A stretch of 64,000 bases of DNA from Burkholderiales bacterium (GTDB lineage Bacteria > Pseudomonadota > Gammaproteobacteria > Burkholderiales > Usitatibacteraceae), in assembly GCA_025359985.1 (NCBI GenBank), contig JANYDB010000085.1, positions 1-64,000 of the forward strand. Reading direction: 5' to 3'. The first letter of the stretch is position 1; each line of letters opens with the position of its first letter. The notes beneath the pieces are model-generated. The model was not told the origin of the DNA. It did no database searches and was given only the letters and a program-made list of their open reading frames with translations. The position numbers and the translations under genes are program-made. Of this stretch, positions 53,521-62,377 are shown piece after piece.

Positions 53521-54331
53521 CAACAGGCGTATTGGGCAATTCACCAGCGCGGTGTCGGCGCTGTCAGTCGGCGTTATTTCCGTGCTGTTAATGTTAATAC
53601 CACCGCTGTTGACGGTGACAGCTGCCGGTGCACAGCCCGCGGTTGCGCCACCGGCCTCGGCGGCTGGACCTTTTATCGGACCTTCAGTCGGACTATTAAA
53701 CCCGCCGCTTTACATCATTGACTCTCTGGAAACCCACTCCCGTTTTGAGGTGATGTTTTTAGGTTTTATGCGGGTGCGTGGCAAATTTGAACGAACCACT
53801 GGCACGCTGCATCACGATCCGGCACGCATTGATGAGCAGGGCCGCACCAATGACGCCATCACCGCCATTATTGACAGCACCACCCTTAGCGCGAATGTGG
53901 TGAATGCGAATGCGACCAATAAAGTGCTGCGAGGGCCGGAGTTTTTTAATGTCGAAAAATTTCCATCGATTATCTTTAAATCATCACGCTTCCTGTGGAA
54001 TAGCGACCGTCTGACCGGTATTGACGGCACGCTTACCCTGCTTGATATGACCAGACCAGTGACCTTAATCGTACAAAAATCGGGTTGCACTCCTTCCAAC
54101 ACGGTTAAGCGTGCGCGCTGCACAGCCGAAGCATTTTTGAAAGTCAATCGTTCCGAATTTGGTATGAAGGCGTGGTCCGCATCGGTCAGCGACGAGGTGA
54201 AAATTATTGTCGAACTGGTCGCTTATCCGGCCGTGATTGAAGCTGCTACAGAGACAAAATCAGAAACCAAGTCTGAAACAAAAAAAACCGACGAGATCAA
54301 AGCGCCCTCAACGAGCCCATTGGCGCAATGA
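53510..54331 (+). CDS. YceI-family exported lipid-binding protein
   Basis: A 273-residue protein with a long hydrophobic signal segment (VGVISVLLMLIPPLLTVTAAG) followed by a Pro/Ala linker. From residue about 65: YIIDSLETHSRFEVMFLGFMRVRGKFERTTG, PEFFNVEKFPSIIFKSSRF, LTLLDMTRPVTLIV and RSEFGM, all YceI lipocalin-like markers for isoprenoid binding in the periplasm. The C-terminus is a charged tail with three (S/T)ETK repeats. Two ATGs (53510, 53513) overlap the hslR stop. Confidence 0.88.
   Translation: MMNSNRRIGQFTSAVSALSVGVISVLLMLIPPLLTVTAAGAQPAVAPPASAAGPFIGPSVGLLNPPLYIIDSLETHSRFEVMFLGFMRVRGKFERTTGTLHHDPARIDEQGRTNDAITAIIDSTTLSANVVNANATNKVLRGPEFFNVEKFPSIIFKSSRFLWNSDRLTGIDGTLTLLDMTRPVTLIVQKSGCTPSNTVKRARCTAEAFLKVNRSEFGMKAWSASVSDEVKIIVELVAYPAVIEAATETKSETKSETKKTDEIKAPSTSPLAQ
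54248..54283 (+). repeat. 12-bp tandem repeat, three units, at the yceI-like 3' end
   Basis: ACAGAGACAAAA, TCAGAAACCAAG and TCTGAAACAAAA are adjacent and in frame, coding TETK-SETK-SETK in the C-terminal tail. Confidence 0.75.
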
Positions 54332-54481
54332 CTAGTGTTTCAGCAGCATGCTTAATGCGCCTTGACTCATGCTGTGATCGCCCGGCACGTGGCCGTCTCG
54401 CGTGATGTGGTTAATTAATTGCGGCAGTATTTGTGCGAGTCCGTCCGAAATATCGGCTGACGTTGCAGTAAATTCACTTAT
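54332..54481 (-). pseudogene. C-terminal remnant of a YidB/DUF937-family gene
   Basis: Minus-strand translation from an upstream stop gives about 49 residues containing TSADISDGLAQILPQLINHI, then TRDGHVPGDHSMSQGALSML and a stop. This matches the end of YidB (SLLAEQLPKIIDAL, then SPQGEV...LLSAG). No start codon, ribosome site or N-terminal domain is present, so it is a remnant. Its stop codon abuts the yceI-like stop codon, which suggests a deletion or rearrangement joined them. Confidence 0.7.
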
Positions 54482-54511
54482 TTAGTTTGCGCAATGCATG
54501 ACCGCGACAAA

Positions 54512-55309
54512 TTACTTTTCGCTAAACTTGAAGCCAAGATTGAGAATTTCTTGCTGCATTTCGCGCATGGCTAACGGTACAGCCGCGGGGTCGCCACGAA
54601 TTGAAAGCTCGATAATGCGATGGCTGGCTTGATTGTTTTCGGCAGCCGATAAACTCGTAGGGCTTGCCAGAAATTGCGGAAGGCTGGATAGTTTAATGGT
54701 GGGGTAGTGAGCCACAATGCGCTCCATGGCATCAATTAAATTGCTCTCTCCCGCACGTTCGATGACAATAATTTCTTCGGCAAACGGGGTTTGGTTAAAT
54801 AGCGTGGCGTATTTTTTATCGAGCACCCAGGCCATCATCGGCCATGCCATTTCCGGAAAGCCGGGCAAGAAGTGATGATCGCCATACGAAAATGCGGCGA
54901 TGTTATTGTACGGATTAGGAATGATGCTTGCGCCGAGCGGAAATTCCGCCATTTTCAAACGATTGGGCGTCAGTTCAAAATCGGTTTTAGCGGCCATCGT
55001 GGCCACCGCGTCGGGATGCTGCTTGAGTGCCACGCCGAGCGCTGTCGCCGCGCATTGACGGGTGTAGTCATCCGGGGTCGCGCCGATGCCGCCAAAACTG
55101 AACACAATATGATCGGTTGCAAATGATTGCTTAAATGCCGCGATAATGTGCACGGGCTCATCACCCAAATAATGCGCATAACTTAATGAAAGTCCGCGCG
55201 TCGCAAGGGTTTCAATAGTTTTTGCGAGGTGTTTATCCAAGCGTTTGCCAGACAAAATTTCGTCGCCGATAATGAATGCGCCGAAGGTCTTTATGTGAAG
55301 ATTTTCCAT
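54512..55309 (-). CDS. CinA-like MoaB/MogA-fold (molybdopterin-binding domain) protein
   Basis: A 265-residue protein of the competence/damage-inducible CinA N-terminal family. FGAFIIGDEILSGKRLDKH (about 9-27) and FSFGGIGATPDDYTRQC (about 89-105) are the two signature loops. LPGFPEMAWPM (about 150) is also family-typical. The C-terminal deamidase domain of full CinA is missing. Probably a nucleotide-related pyrophosphatase-like enzyme; not a molybdenum cofactor enzyme by context. AGGA precedes the ATG. Confidence 0.87.
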   Translation of the reverse strand: MENLHIKTFGAFIIGDEILSGKRLDKHLAKTIETLATRGLSLSYAHYLGDEPVHIIAAFKQSFATDHIVFSFGGIGATPDDYTRQCAATALGVALKQHPDAVATMAAKTDFELTPNRLKMAEFPLGASIIPNPYNNIAAFSYGDHHFLPGFPEMAWPMMAWVLDKKYATLFNQTPFAEEIIVIERAGESNLIDAMERIVAHYPTIKLSSLPQFLASPTSLSAAENNQASHRIIELSIRGDPAAVPLAMREMQQEILNLGFKFSEK

Positions 55310-55352
55310 GCTGTGTTCCTGAAAACAAAGTGTTTGATACAGCTAAACCGGG

Positions 55353-56135
55353 CTAAATATTTTTAAAAAAAATATCGTAAGCGTAGCGCAGTATCAGCGT
55401 AATCATGATGATTAAAAAAAACACGCGCAAAAATCCGCTACCTTTATTGATTGCCAGCCGCGCACCGATCAGTGCACCGGCTACATTAAAAATCGCCATC
55501 GGAATAGCCAGCTTATAAAGTATATTGCCGCTCCAGGCAAACCATGCTGTCGCGGCTATATTGGTCGTGATATTGATCACTTTGGCCGACGCGGATGCCG
55601 TCAGAAAATTGAATCCCAACAGGCCGACAAATGCAAAAATAAGAAAGCTGCCGGTACCGGGGCCAAAAAAACCTTCATAAAATCCCAGTACCGCGCCCAC
55701 GCCCATGGCGATCCAGCGCTGTGTGGATTCGGGCCATTTAGGGGTATGCAGCCGACCGAAATCCTTGCGCATAAATGTATAAATGGCCACCGCGATCAGC
55801 AGCAATAAAATAACCGGCTTCAGCAATTTTGGATCGATCAGCGTGACTGCACGTGCGCCCATAAAAGCAAAAATACCCGCGACGATGGCCGCACCCAACA
55901 GCATGCGCCAGGGCACCGTTACTTTGCGCGCGATCTGCGCTAACGCGACCGAGGTGCCGGTGACAGAAACGATTTTATTAGTGCCGAAAATGGTTGCAAC
56001 CGGTACACCCGGTAACATCACCAGCAGTGCTGGTACCTGAATCAGTCCACCGCCGCCGATCACAGAATCTATAAATCCCGCGATAAACGCGAATGCGCAA
56101 AGCGTGGCAAACGCCCAGGAAAAATCAATCTCCAC
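55353..56135 (-). CDS. Sulfite exporter TauE/SafE-family permease
   Basis: A 260-residue membrane protein with about eight helices in two halves. AFIAGFIDSVIGGGGLIQVPALL (about 16-38) and GFYEGFFGPGTGSFLIFAFVGLLGFNF (about 147-173) are the duplicated signature motifs. Members export sulfite, sulfoacetate or related anions. The start is GTG 56135, three bases after the stop of the FKBP gene on the same strand. Confidence 0.92.
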   Translation of the reverse strand: MEIDFSWAFATLCAFAFIAGFIDSVIGGGGLIQVPALLVMLPGVPVATIFGTNKIVSVTGTSVALAQIARKVTVPWRMLLGAAIVAGIFAFMGARAVTLIDPKLLKPVILLLLIAVAIYTFMRKDFGRLHTPKWPESTQRWIAMGVGAVLGFYEGFFGPGTGSFLIFAFVGLLGFNFLTASASAKVINITTNIAATAWFAWSGNILYKLAIPMAIFNVAGALIGARLAINKGSGFLRVFFLIIMITLILRYAYDIFFKNI

Positions 56136-56138
56136 CGA

Positions 56139-56831
56139 TTACTTGCCGGACGAGCTGGCTTCGGGCACGGGCTTGGTGGCTGCTGGTGGGGGTGTAACGG
56201 CAGGTGCTAGCACCGGTGCAGGGCCGGGCGTCATGGTGAATAGCTCAATCTCAAACAGCAGGGTGGCATGGGGTGGAATAACGCCGCCTGCCCCACGCTC
56301 GCCGTAACCCAGGCTGGGCGGAATAATCAATGTACGTTTCGTGCCGACTTTCATGCCAGCGAGCCCACGCGTCCAGCCCTGAATCACGCGACTGACGCCG
56401 AGCGTGATATTGAAACGCTCATTGCGATCCAGCGAAGAGTCAAACTTTTGGCCCTTTCCGCGCGGCATTTTAGGGTCGTACAACCAGCCGGTGTAATGCA
56501 CCGACATGATGGCACCCGGTGTGGCCGCATCGCCTTTGCCGATTGCGCTATCGCGAATGATTAAATCCGTGACGACGGCAGGCATCACATCGACCGGCGC
56601 CGGCGCGTTCGCTGATAACGGGCCCACGGCCACCGGTTCACGCGCGATGACGGGCTTGGCGGCAGCGACGGATGCCGGGGTAGTCGTTACGGAAGCGGTA
56701 GCGCATGCGCTCAATGAGCCTAATGCGCACCAAGCCAGCGTTGTCGTAAAAATTTTAAATCGGGTAGGTGTATTTAGCAGCGCGTTTGCTCGTGGGCTGG
56801 TTAGTGAAATTGTTAGTGGAATTGGCATCAT
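56139..56831 (-). CDS. FKBP-type peptidyl-prolyl isomerase lipoprotein
   Basis: A 230-residue predicted lipoprotein. The hydrophobic stretch [14 protein letters not shown] ends in a lipobox (LSAC). After a Pro/Ala/Thr-rich linker comes one FKBP domain: [62 protein letters not shown] and [12 protein letters not shown], with the active-site residues intact. The tail is again Pro/Ala-rich. The ATG at 56831 has CGGAG upstream; the ATG at 56855 has none. The long basic stretch before the hydrophobic core is unusual for a lipoprotein. Confidence 0.88.
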   Translation of the reverse strand: MMPIPLTISLTSPRANALLNTPTRFKIFTTTLAWCALGSLSACATASVTTTPASVAAAKPVIAREPVAVGPLSANAPAPVDVMPAVVTDLIIRDSAIGKGDAATPGAIMSVHYTGWLYDPKMPRGKGQKFDSSLDRNERFNITLGVSRVIQGWTRGLAGMKVGTKRTLIIPPSLGYGERGAGGVIPPHATLLFEIELFTMTPGPAPVLAPAVTPPPAATKPVPEASSSGK

Positions 56832-56938
56832 CTGATTCTCCGATACAGTTTTCATAAACAGGTTGTGGTGGGCGGTAGTAAGTTGCGGTCGTTTGGAATA
56901 TTTGTAGCAGGTTTGAAATAGAGGGATTGAAAAAATAA

Positions 56939-58786
56939 TTAGCGGCCTTTGGCGATACCCTCACGTCGCGGGTCGGCGCCACCCTGCCAGCCGTTGGCGG
57001 TGCGGACTATCCCGTGCAATCCGCTGCTCAGATCAAAGCTGCGAATCTCGTGGCCCATGGCGCGCAGTGTGCCGATTAAATTTTCGGCGGTGCTACCACT
57101 TTCGATTTCGGTCGCGCCGTTGCGACTACCGACATTGGGCAGAGAAATGGCGGCCTGAATATCGAGCCCCCAATCCAGCACCCCCACCAGTGTCTTGGCG
57201 ACGTAATTAATAATCACGCTGCCGCCCGGTGAGCCAATCACCATCAGCAGCTTTCCCTGCTGATCAAAAACCAGCGTCGGCGACATCGCACTACGCGGTC
57301 GCTTGCCAGGTCCGACGGCATTCGCAACCGGGCGACCATTCTCGGTAGGCGTCATGGAAAAATCTGTCAACTGATTATTCAGCGGAAAGCCATGCACAAA
57401 CAATCGGCTGCCGAAAAAAGATTCGATGGTGGTAGTCATACTGACGGCGTTGCCGTTTTTGTCCACAATTGAAATATGCGAAGTGGATGGAAACTCAAGT
57501 GTGTCGCCATCAGCCATCGCGGTTTTAATCCCGGATGGCAAACCAGCCGCTGCTTTGCCCATCGATTTTTCGCGCGTAATCAACAGACTGCGGGTGTGGT
57601 TGTAGGCGGGATCAATCAAGCCTGCCACCGGCACACTGACGAACCGGTCATCGCCTGCGTAACGCTCGCGGTCGGCATAGGCCAAGCGGCCCGCTTCAGA
57701 AAATAAATGGATGGCCTCGGCTGAATCAGGTCGCACTGCTTTCATGTCGAAACGCTCCAGGGTTTCCAATATCTGCAGCACTGCAATCCCGCCACTGGAG
57801 GGCGGTGGCATGCCGCAGACTCGATACACGCGATAGAGCCCGCAAACCGGCGCCAGCGCACGCGCTTGATAATTTGCCAAATCACTTTCGGTCAGCCCGC
57901 CCGGATTACTCGGATGACCGCGCACTGCCGCGACGATATCGCGGGCTATTTCGCCTTTGTAAAAAGCATCCGGCCCCTCTTTTGCAATTCGTCTGAACGT
58001 CGCCGCAATTGCCGGATTTTTGACCAGCGTGCCGAGTGCTTTGGCGGAACCGTCATCGTTATAAAAGATGGCTTTAGCTTCAGCGTTGTTACGTAGCAGT
58101 GTGTCGTTATCCAAATGCTTTTGCAGGCGCAACGTGAGCGGATAACCGTTTTCAGCAAGCTCAATGGCGGGCGCAAATAATGCTGCCCACGCCAGTTTGC
58201 CATGTCGCGCATGGGCCATCTCGAGCACGCGCAGCAGGCCGGGTACGCCAACTGATTTGCCGCCAATCACCGCATCAATAAATTTCATCGGCTTGCCATC
58301 TTTACCGAGAAAAAGTTCGGGGGTGGCCGCCATCGGTGCATCTTCGCGGCCATCGTAGGCAACGGTGGCATTTTTCTTTGCATCAAAATGCAGCACAAAA
58401 GCGCCACCGCCAATGCCGGACGCATGCGCCTCAACCAGGTTTAAAACCATCTGTACGGCAATCGCCGCGTCAATGGCCGCACCACCCTGATCCAGCATTT
58501 TTAAACCCGCCTCAACGGCCAGCGGATGCGCCGCCGCCACCATGGAATGTTTGGCATAGGCAACCGGTTTCTGGTTGAAGCCGGTCGCAAGTTCGAGCGC
58601 ATCGCGAGTCGGCTGGCGGATGACGGTCGGCGCTATTTCTGAGCCAACGGCTGCTTGCGCAAAGGCATCAGTACCCCCATGACCCAACAGCAATATAAAA
58701 ATCAAACACCAGGCGAGGCGGGCGTTTTGAGCAACAAATGCCTCAAGATTGCCGCCAATGCTAGAGTTTTTTGCTTCAATCTTCAT
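56939..58786 (-). CDS. ggt: Gamma-glutamyltranspeptidase
   Basis: A 615-residue periplasmic Ntn hydrolase that cleaves gamma-glutamyl bonds such as that of glutathione. The signal peptide ends near TDAFAQA (about 45). Conserved: [46 protein letters not shown], and the processing site [16 protein letters not shown] with the nucleophilic Thr. The PxSxGG-like [12 protein letters not shown] follows. Part of the unusually long N-terminus ([12 protein letters not shown]) is coded by one copy of the 25-bp dispersed repeat. Starts four bases after gabD. Confidence 0.94.
   Translation of the reverse strand: MKIEAKNSSIGGNLEAFVAQNARLAWCLIFILLLGHGGTDAFAQAAVGSEIAPTVIRQPTRDALELATGFNQKPVAYAKHSMVAAAHPLAVEAGLKMLDQGGAAIDAAIAVQMVLNLVEAHASGIGGGAFVLHFDAKKNATVAYDGREDAPMAATPELFLGKDGKPMKFIDAVIGGKSVGVPGLLRVLEMAHARHGKLAWAALFAPAIELAENGYPLTLRLQKHLDNDTLLRNNAEAKAIFYNDDGSAKALGTLVKNPAIAATFRRIAKEGPDAFYKGEIARDIVAAVRGHPSNPGGLTESDLANYQARALAPVCGLYRVYRVCGMPPPSSGGIAVLQILETLERFDMKAVRPDSAEAIHLFSEAGRLAYADRERYAGDDRFVSVPVAGLIDPAYNHTRSLLITREKSMGKAAAGLPSGIKTAMADGDTLEFPSTSHISIVDKNGNAVSMTTTIESFFGSRLFVHGFPLNNQLTDFSMTPTENGRPVANAVGPGKRPRSAMSPTLVFDQQGKLLMVIGSPGGSVIINYVAKTLVGVLDWGLDIQAAISLPNVGSRNGATEIESGSTAENLIGTLRAMGHEIRSFDLSSGLHGIVRTANGWQGGADPRREGIAKGR
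58745..58769 (+). repeat. 25-bp dispersed repeat, copy 2 (inside ggt 5' end)
   Basis: Matches 35551-35575 at 23 of 25 positions. Here it lies antisense within the first codons of ggt. Confidence 0.6.
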
Positions 58787-58790
58787 TAGA

Positions 58791-60278
58791 TCAAATCCCG
58801 ATACACAGATATTTTATTTCCAGATAATCCTCAATGCCATACTTTGAACCCTCGCGCCCCAGGCCCGATTGCTTAACGCCGCCAAACGGCGCGACCTCAT
58901 TCGAGAACATGCCCGTGTTGACGCCGACCATGCCGGACTCCAGCGCCTCGCTGACCCGGAATACGCGGCTTACATCACGCGAAAAAAAGTAGGATGCCAG
59001 CCCGAACTCGGAATCATTCGCTAGTCGAATCGCATCTGCTTCGGTTTCAAATTGAATCAGCGGCGCGACCGGGCCAAAGGTTTCTTCTTTCGAGGCCAGC
59101 GCCGTGATCGGCACCTGGGTGAGCAAAGTCGGCTCGTAAAATAATCCGCCGAGCGCGCTTCTTTTTCCGCCCGCCATCACCGTCGCGCCTTTGGCAATTG
59201 CGTCGGCTACATGCGCCTCCACTTTGGCCAACGCCTGCGCGTCGATCAGCGGCCCGATCGTAACGCTAACCTCGGTTCCCACCCCCATTTTTAGCGACGC
59301 CATTTTCGCTTTTACTTTTTCGGCAAACTTTTCATACACGCCGGCTTGCACATAGACGCGATTAGCCGACACGCAAGTTTGGCCAGCATTGCGATATTTT
59401 GACGCCATCAAACTGTCCGCCGCGACCTCAAGATCAGCGTCATCAAAGACGATGAAAGGCGCATTGCCGCCTAACTCCAACGATAGTTTTTTAATCGTGG
59501 GCGCGCATTGGCGCATCAACAAACGACCGATTTCAGTCGAGCCGGTGAAACTGAGCTTGCGCACAATCGGGTTCGCGCACAGCTCGCCGCCAATCGCGGG
59601 CGCATCACCGGTTACGACATTGAATACGCCTTTGGGAATTCCCGCACGGTGCGCCAGCTCGGCCATCGCTAGCGCCGACAGCGGTGTTTGCTCGGCGGGC
59701 TTTAATACCATCGTGCAGCCTGCGGCTAACGCGGGTGCGGCTTTGCGCGTGATCATCGCGTTGGGAAAATTCCACGGAGTAATGGCTGCGGTCACACCAA
59801 TCGGCTGCTTCATCACGATCAGACGTTTGTCCGCCATGTGCGGCGGAATGACATCGCCATAAATACGTTTGCCTTCTTCGGCAAACCATTCAATAAACGA
59901 AGCGCCATACAGCACCTCACCGCGCGCTTCGGCCAACGGCTTGCCTTGCTCACTGGTGAGAATCAGCGCCAGATCATCCGCATGCGCCAGCATCAAATCA
60001 AACCACTTGCGCAACAGATTACTGCGCGCTTTGGCGGTCAGCGCCCGCCACGCTGGCAGCGCTGTGTTCGCGGCATCAATGGCGCGTCTGGTTTCAGCCG
60101 CACCACAATCCGGCACGCTTGCAATGATGACGCCAGTCGCCGGATTATCCACATCAAAACGCTGGCCCGAATCAGCCTCTACCCAAATGCCATCGATATA
60201 GCTTTGGGTGCGAAACAGGGAAGGGTCTTTCAGCGGTAGGGGTTTTATGGCGGACGATAAATCATGCGGGGCGTTCAT
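58791..60278 (-). CDS. gabD: NAD(P)-dependent succinate-semialdehyde dehydrogenase
   Basis: A 495-residue aldehyde dehydrogenase. PWNFPNAMITRKAAPALAAG, LSFTGSTEIGR, the general base Glu in LELGGNAPF and the nucleophile Cys in NAGQTCVSANR are present. SQ-type motifs such as LILTSEQGKPLAEARGE place it with GabD, which takes 4-aminobutyrate-derived semialdehyde to succinate. Glutarate semialdehyde is a possible alternative substrate. AAGGAATTCC precedes the ATG. No GABA transaminase gene is next to it; ggt follows. Confidence 0.92.
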   Translation of the reverse strand: MNAPHDLSSAIKPLPLKDPSLFRTQSYIDGIWVEADSGQRFDVDNPATGVIIASVPDCGAAETRRAIDAANTALPAWRALTAKARSNLLRKWFDLMLAHADDLALILTSEQGKPLAEARGEVLYGASFIEWFAEEGKRIYGDVIPPHMADKRLIVMKQPIGVTAAITPWNFPNAMITRKAAPALAAGCTMVLKPAEQTPLSALAMAELAHRAGIPKGVFNVVTGDAPAIGGELCANPIVRKLSFTGSTEIGRLLMRQCAPTIKKLSLELGGNAPFIVFDDADLEVAADSLMASKYRNAGQTCVSANRVYVQAGVYEKFAEKVKAKMASLKMGVGTEVSVTIGPLIDAQALAKVEAHVADAIAKGATVMAGGKRSALGGLFYEPTLLTQVPITALASKEETFGPVAPLIQFETEADAIRLANDSEFGLASYFFSRDVSRVFRVSEALESGMVGVNTGMFSNEVAPFGGVKQSGLGREGSKYGIEDYLEIKYLCIGI

Positions 60279-60344
60279 GGGAATTCCTTAAGGTTTCAAA
60301 AAATACAGAGGAGATATGTAATTCAATAGCTGGGTAAATTAGCG

Positions 60345-62219
60345 TTAGAACCCCAACCATTTATCGCGTTGCAGTTTCGCTTCGGGTGGTGTGTCACGGG
60401 TGGTGAGTACGCAGACGCTGGCGGGTTGCGCTTGCAGGGTCACGTTGAAGCGCATCATTTCGTCGCGGCGGAAGGCGATAAATTCAATAGTCGAATCGGC
60501 GGTGTACGATTTAATACGCCGGTCAATAGTGTGGCCGGTAACGCGTAGCCCATCAATCGCAATAATCGTATCGCCCGCTGATAAGCCGGCCTCTTGGGCC
60601 GCGCCGCCGTCGAATACCTGAGTTAATTTTGCATCGCCGTTGGCGTCAGCGCCGATGCGTGCGCCAAGGCTGGGCGGGAAGGGATCGGTGGTTTTGCTCG
60701 TGCCTACTATTGCGCCTGTTCCTGTCCCCATGCCGGGCACACGCATGCTCATATCAATACCAACGTAGCTAAATAACGGTGCGAACGCAATATCACGGGT
60801 GCCATAAACGGCTTCAGCGAAGAAGGCTTTGAGGTCAAGGCCGGTAACGGTCTCGACAATCGTTTCAATGGCAAACTCAGGCACACCGATATTAACTTTG
60901 CCATACGCATTCCACAGTGCGCGCATCACATCGTCCAATGATTTTGCGCCGTCAGTACGTTGCCGAATGGTGAGATCAAAGGCCATGCCGACCATCGCGC
61001 CTTTTTGGTAATAGCTGACGATGGCATTGGGCGCGTTTTCATCCTGGCGATAATATTTAATCCAGGTGTCGAACGAAGAATCCGCCACGCTTTGTTTTAA
61101 GCGCGCGCTTTGCGACAGCACCCGGCCCATATTTTCGGCTTCCACTTCCAGATATTCTAACGGCGTGATGAGGCCGGCGCGAACCAGCATCAGATCATCG
61201 TAGTAGTCAGTAAAGCCTTCAAAAAACCACAACTGGCGGGTGTAATTTTCGTTCAATAAATCGTAGTGAATAAAACCCGCAGGCTTGATGCGCTTGACAT
61301 TCCAGCTATGAAAATATTCATGCGAGGTTAGCGATAACACTTTGCGGTAGCCGCTGGTCATGCTCGGTACATGGGCGAAGGGTAAATCATCGCGGCCTAC
61401 AAGCAACGCCGTTGATGAGCGATGCTCCAGACCGCCAAAGCCGTCACTAACCACCATGATCAGAAACCAGTATTCACGAAACGGGGCCAAGTGTGAGGTA
61501 GGCTCAAACAGGCGAATCTGCGCTTCACAAATGCGCCTGTAGTCTGCGCAGAGCCGCGTCATATCGGCGCGATGCTTGCCAGTGATGGCGATGTGATGGG
61601 TAATGCCACAGGCTTCAAAAGTGGCGTGGGTGAAAGTGCCCATTTCGACCGGATGATCGATCAGCTCATCGTAGTTACTGGCGTAAAAATAATGATGACT
61701 TGATTTTTGAGATCCGCTCCGGGCGGGCGCCTTCAAGGCAAAATGCTCTGGAATGCCCGCCAATTCTGGTGTTTTACTCAATGATGTGGCGATACGCCAC
61801 GCCGCTGGAGCGGAAATGGTGATGGTGCATGGCGTTTCTCGATTGCCGACTCCTTCGGGCAGCAGAAAGACGCTGGTGCCATTGAAGAAACCATGCGTTT
61901 CATCAAGGTGGGCCGCCCGCACGCTCAAGTCCCATGCATAGACTTCGTAGCACAGTATGAGTGGCCCAGCATTAGCCGCGCAGGGCGCGCACAGCCAAGT
62001 GGTTTTATCCATTTTATGTATTGCTACCGGCGCGCCGCCGCAGGTCGCGGTAAGGGTAATGATATGGCGCGCGAATTCGCGAATCATGTAGCTGCCCGGA
62101 ATCCACGTCGGCAGCATGAAGCGTTGGCCGGACGGGTCAGGCTGATCCATGCTGACGGTGACTTCAAACAAATGCGCGGCGAGATGCTTGGGGGCGATCG
62201 TGTAATGAATAGGTGACAT
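60345..62219 (-). CDS. M61-family glycyl aminopeptidase-like protease with PDZ domain
   Basis: A 624-residue metallopeptidase. The N-terminal beta domain begins IHYTIAPKHLAAHLFEVTV. The zinc site is HEYFHSWNVKRIKP (about residue 300), with the third ligand Glu in LWFFEGFTDYYDDLMLVR. The C-terminal PDZ domain (about 500-590) contains GAAQEAGLSAGDTIIAIDGLRV. No signal peptide is apparent, so it should be cytoplasmic. It fits with the peptide importer nearby. Confidence 0.92.
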   Translation of the reverse strand: MSPIHYTIAPKHLAAHLFEVTVSMDQPDPSGQRFMLPTWIPGSYMIREFARHIITLTATCGGAPVAIHKMDKTTWLCAPCAANAGPLILCYEVYAWDLSVRAAHLDETHGFFNGTSVFLLPEGVGNRETPCTITISAPAAWRIATSLSKTPELAGIPEHFALKAPARSGSQKSSHHYFYASNYDELIDHPVEMGTFTHATFEACGITHHIAITGKHRADMTRLCADYRRICEAQIRLFEPTSHLAPFREYWFLIMVVSDGFGGLEHRSSTALLVGRDDLPFAHVPSMTSGYRKVLSLTSHEYFHSWNVKRIKPAGFIHYDLLNENYTRQLWFFEGFTDYYDDLMLVRAGLITPLEYLEVEAENMGRVLSQSARLKQSVADSSFDTWIKYYRQDENAPNAIVSYYQKGAMVGMAFDLTIRQRTDGAKSLDDVMRALWNAYGKVNIGVPEFAIETIVETVTGLDLKAFFAEAVYGTRDIAFAPLFSYVGIDMSMRVPGMGTGTGAIVGTSKTTDPFPPSLGARIGADANGDAKLTQVFDGGAAQEAGLSAGDTIIAIDGLRVTGHTIDRRIKSYTADSTIEFIAFRRDEMMRFNVTLQAQPASVCVLTTRDTPPEAKLQRDKWLGF

Positions 62220-62291
62220 GGATTGAGTATTGTTAGTGGTGTTTTTTGCGTGAAATTTAGCAGCGCGAAAATGTTATCGAAGCGTTTATAA

Positions 62292-62311
62292 AAGTGCTTA
62301 TAAAAGCACTT
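62292..62311. promoter_or_regulatory. Inverted repeat in a divergent promoter region
   Basis: AAGTGCTT (62292-62299) and AAGCACTT (62304-62311) flank ATAA. It sits between the divergent M61 and binding-protein genes, and TATTAT just after it could serve as a -10 box. A regulator site is possible. Confidence 0.4.
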
Positions 62312-62377
62312 ATTATAGTCAGCACTTTCGATTATGATAAGAATTCTGTTTTTAACGCGTTTACAGGTCGAAGCGGC

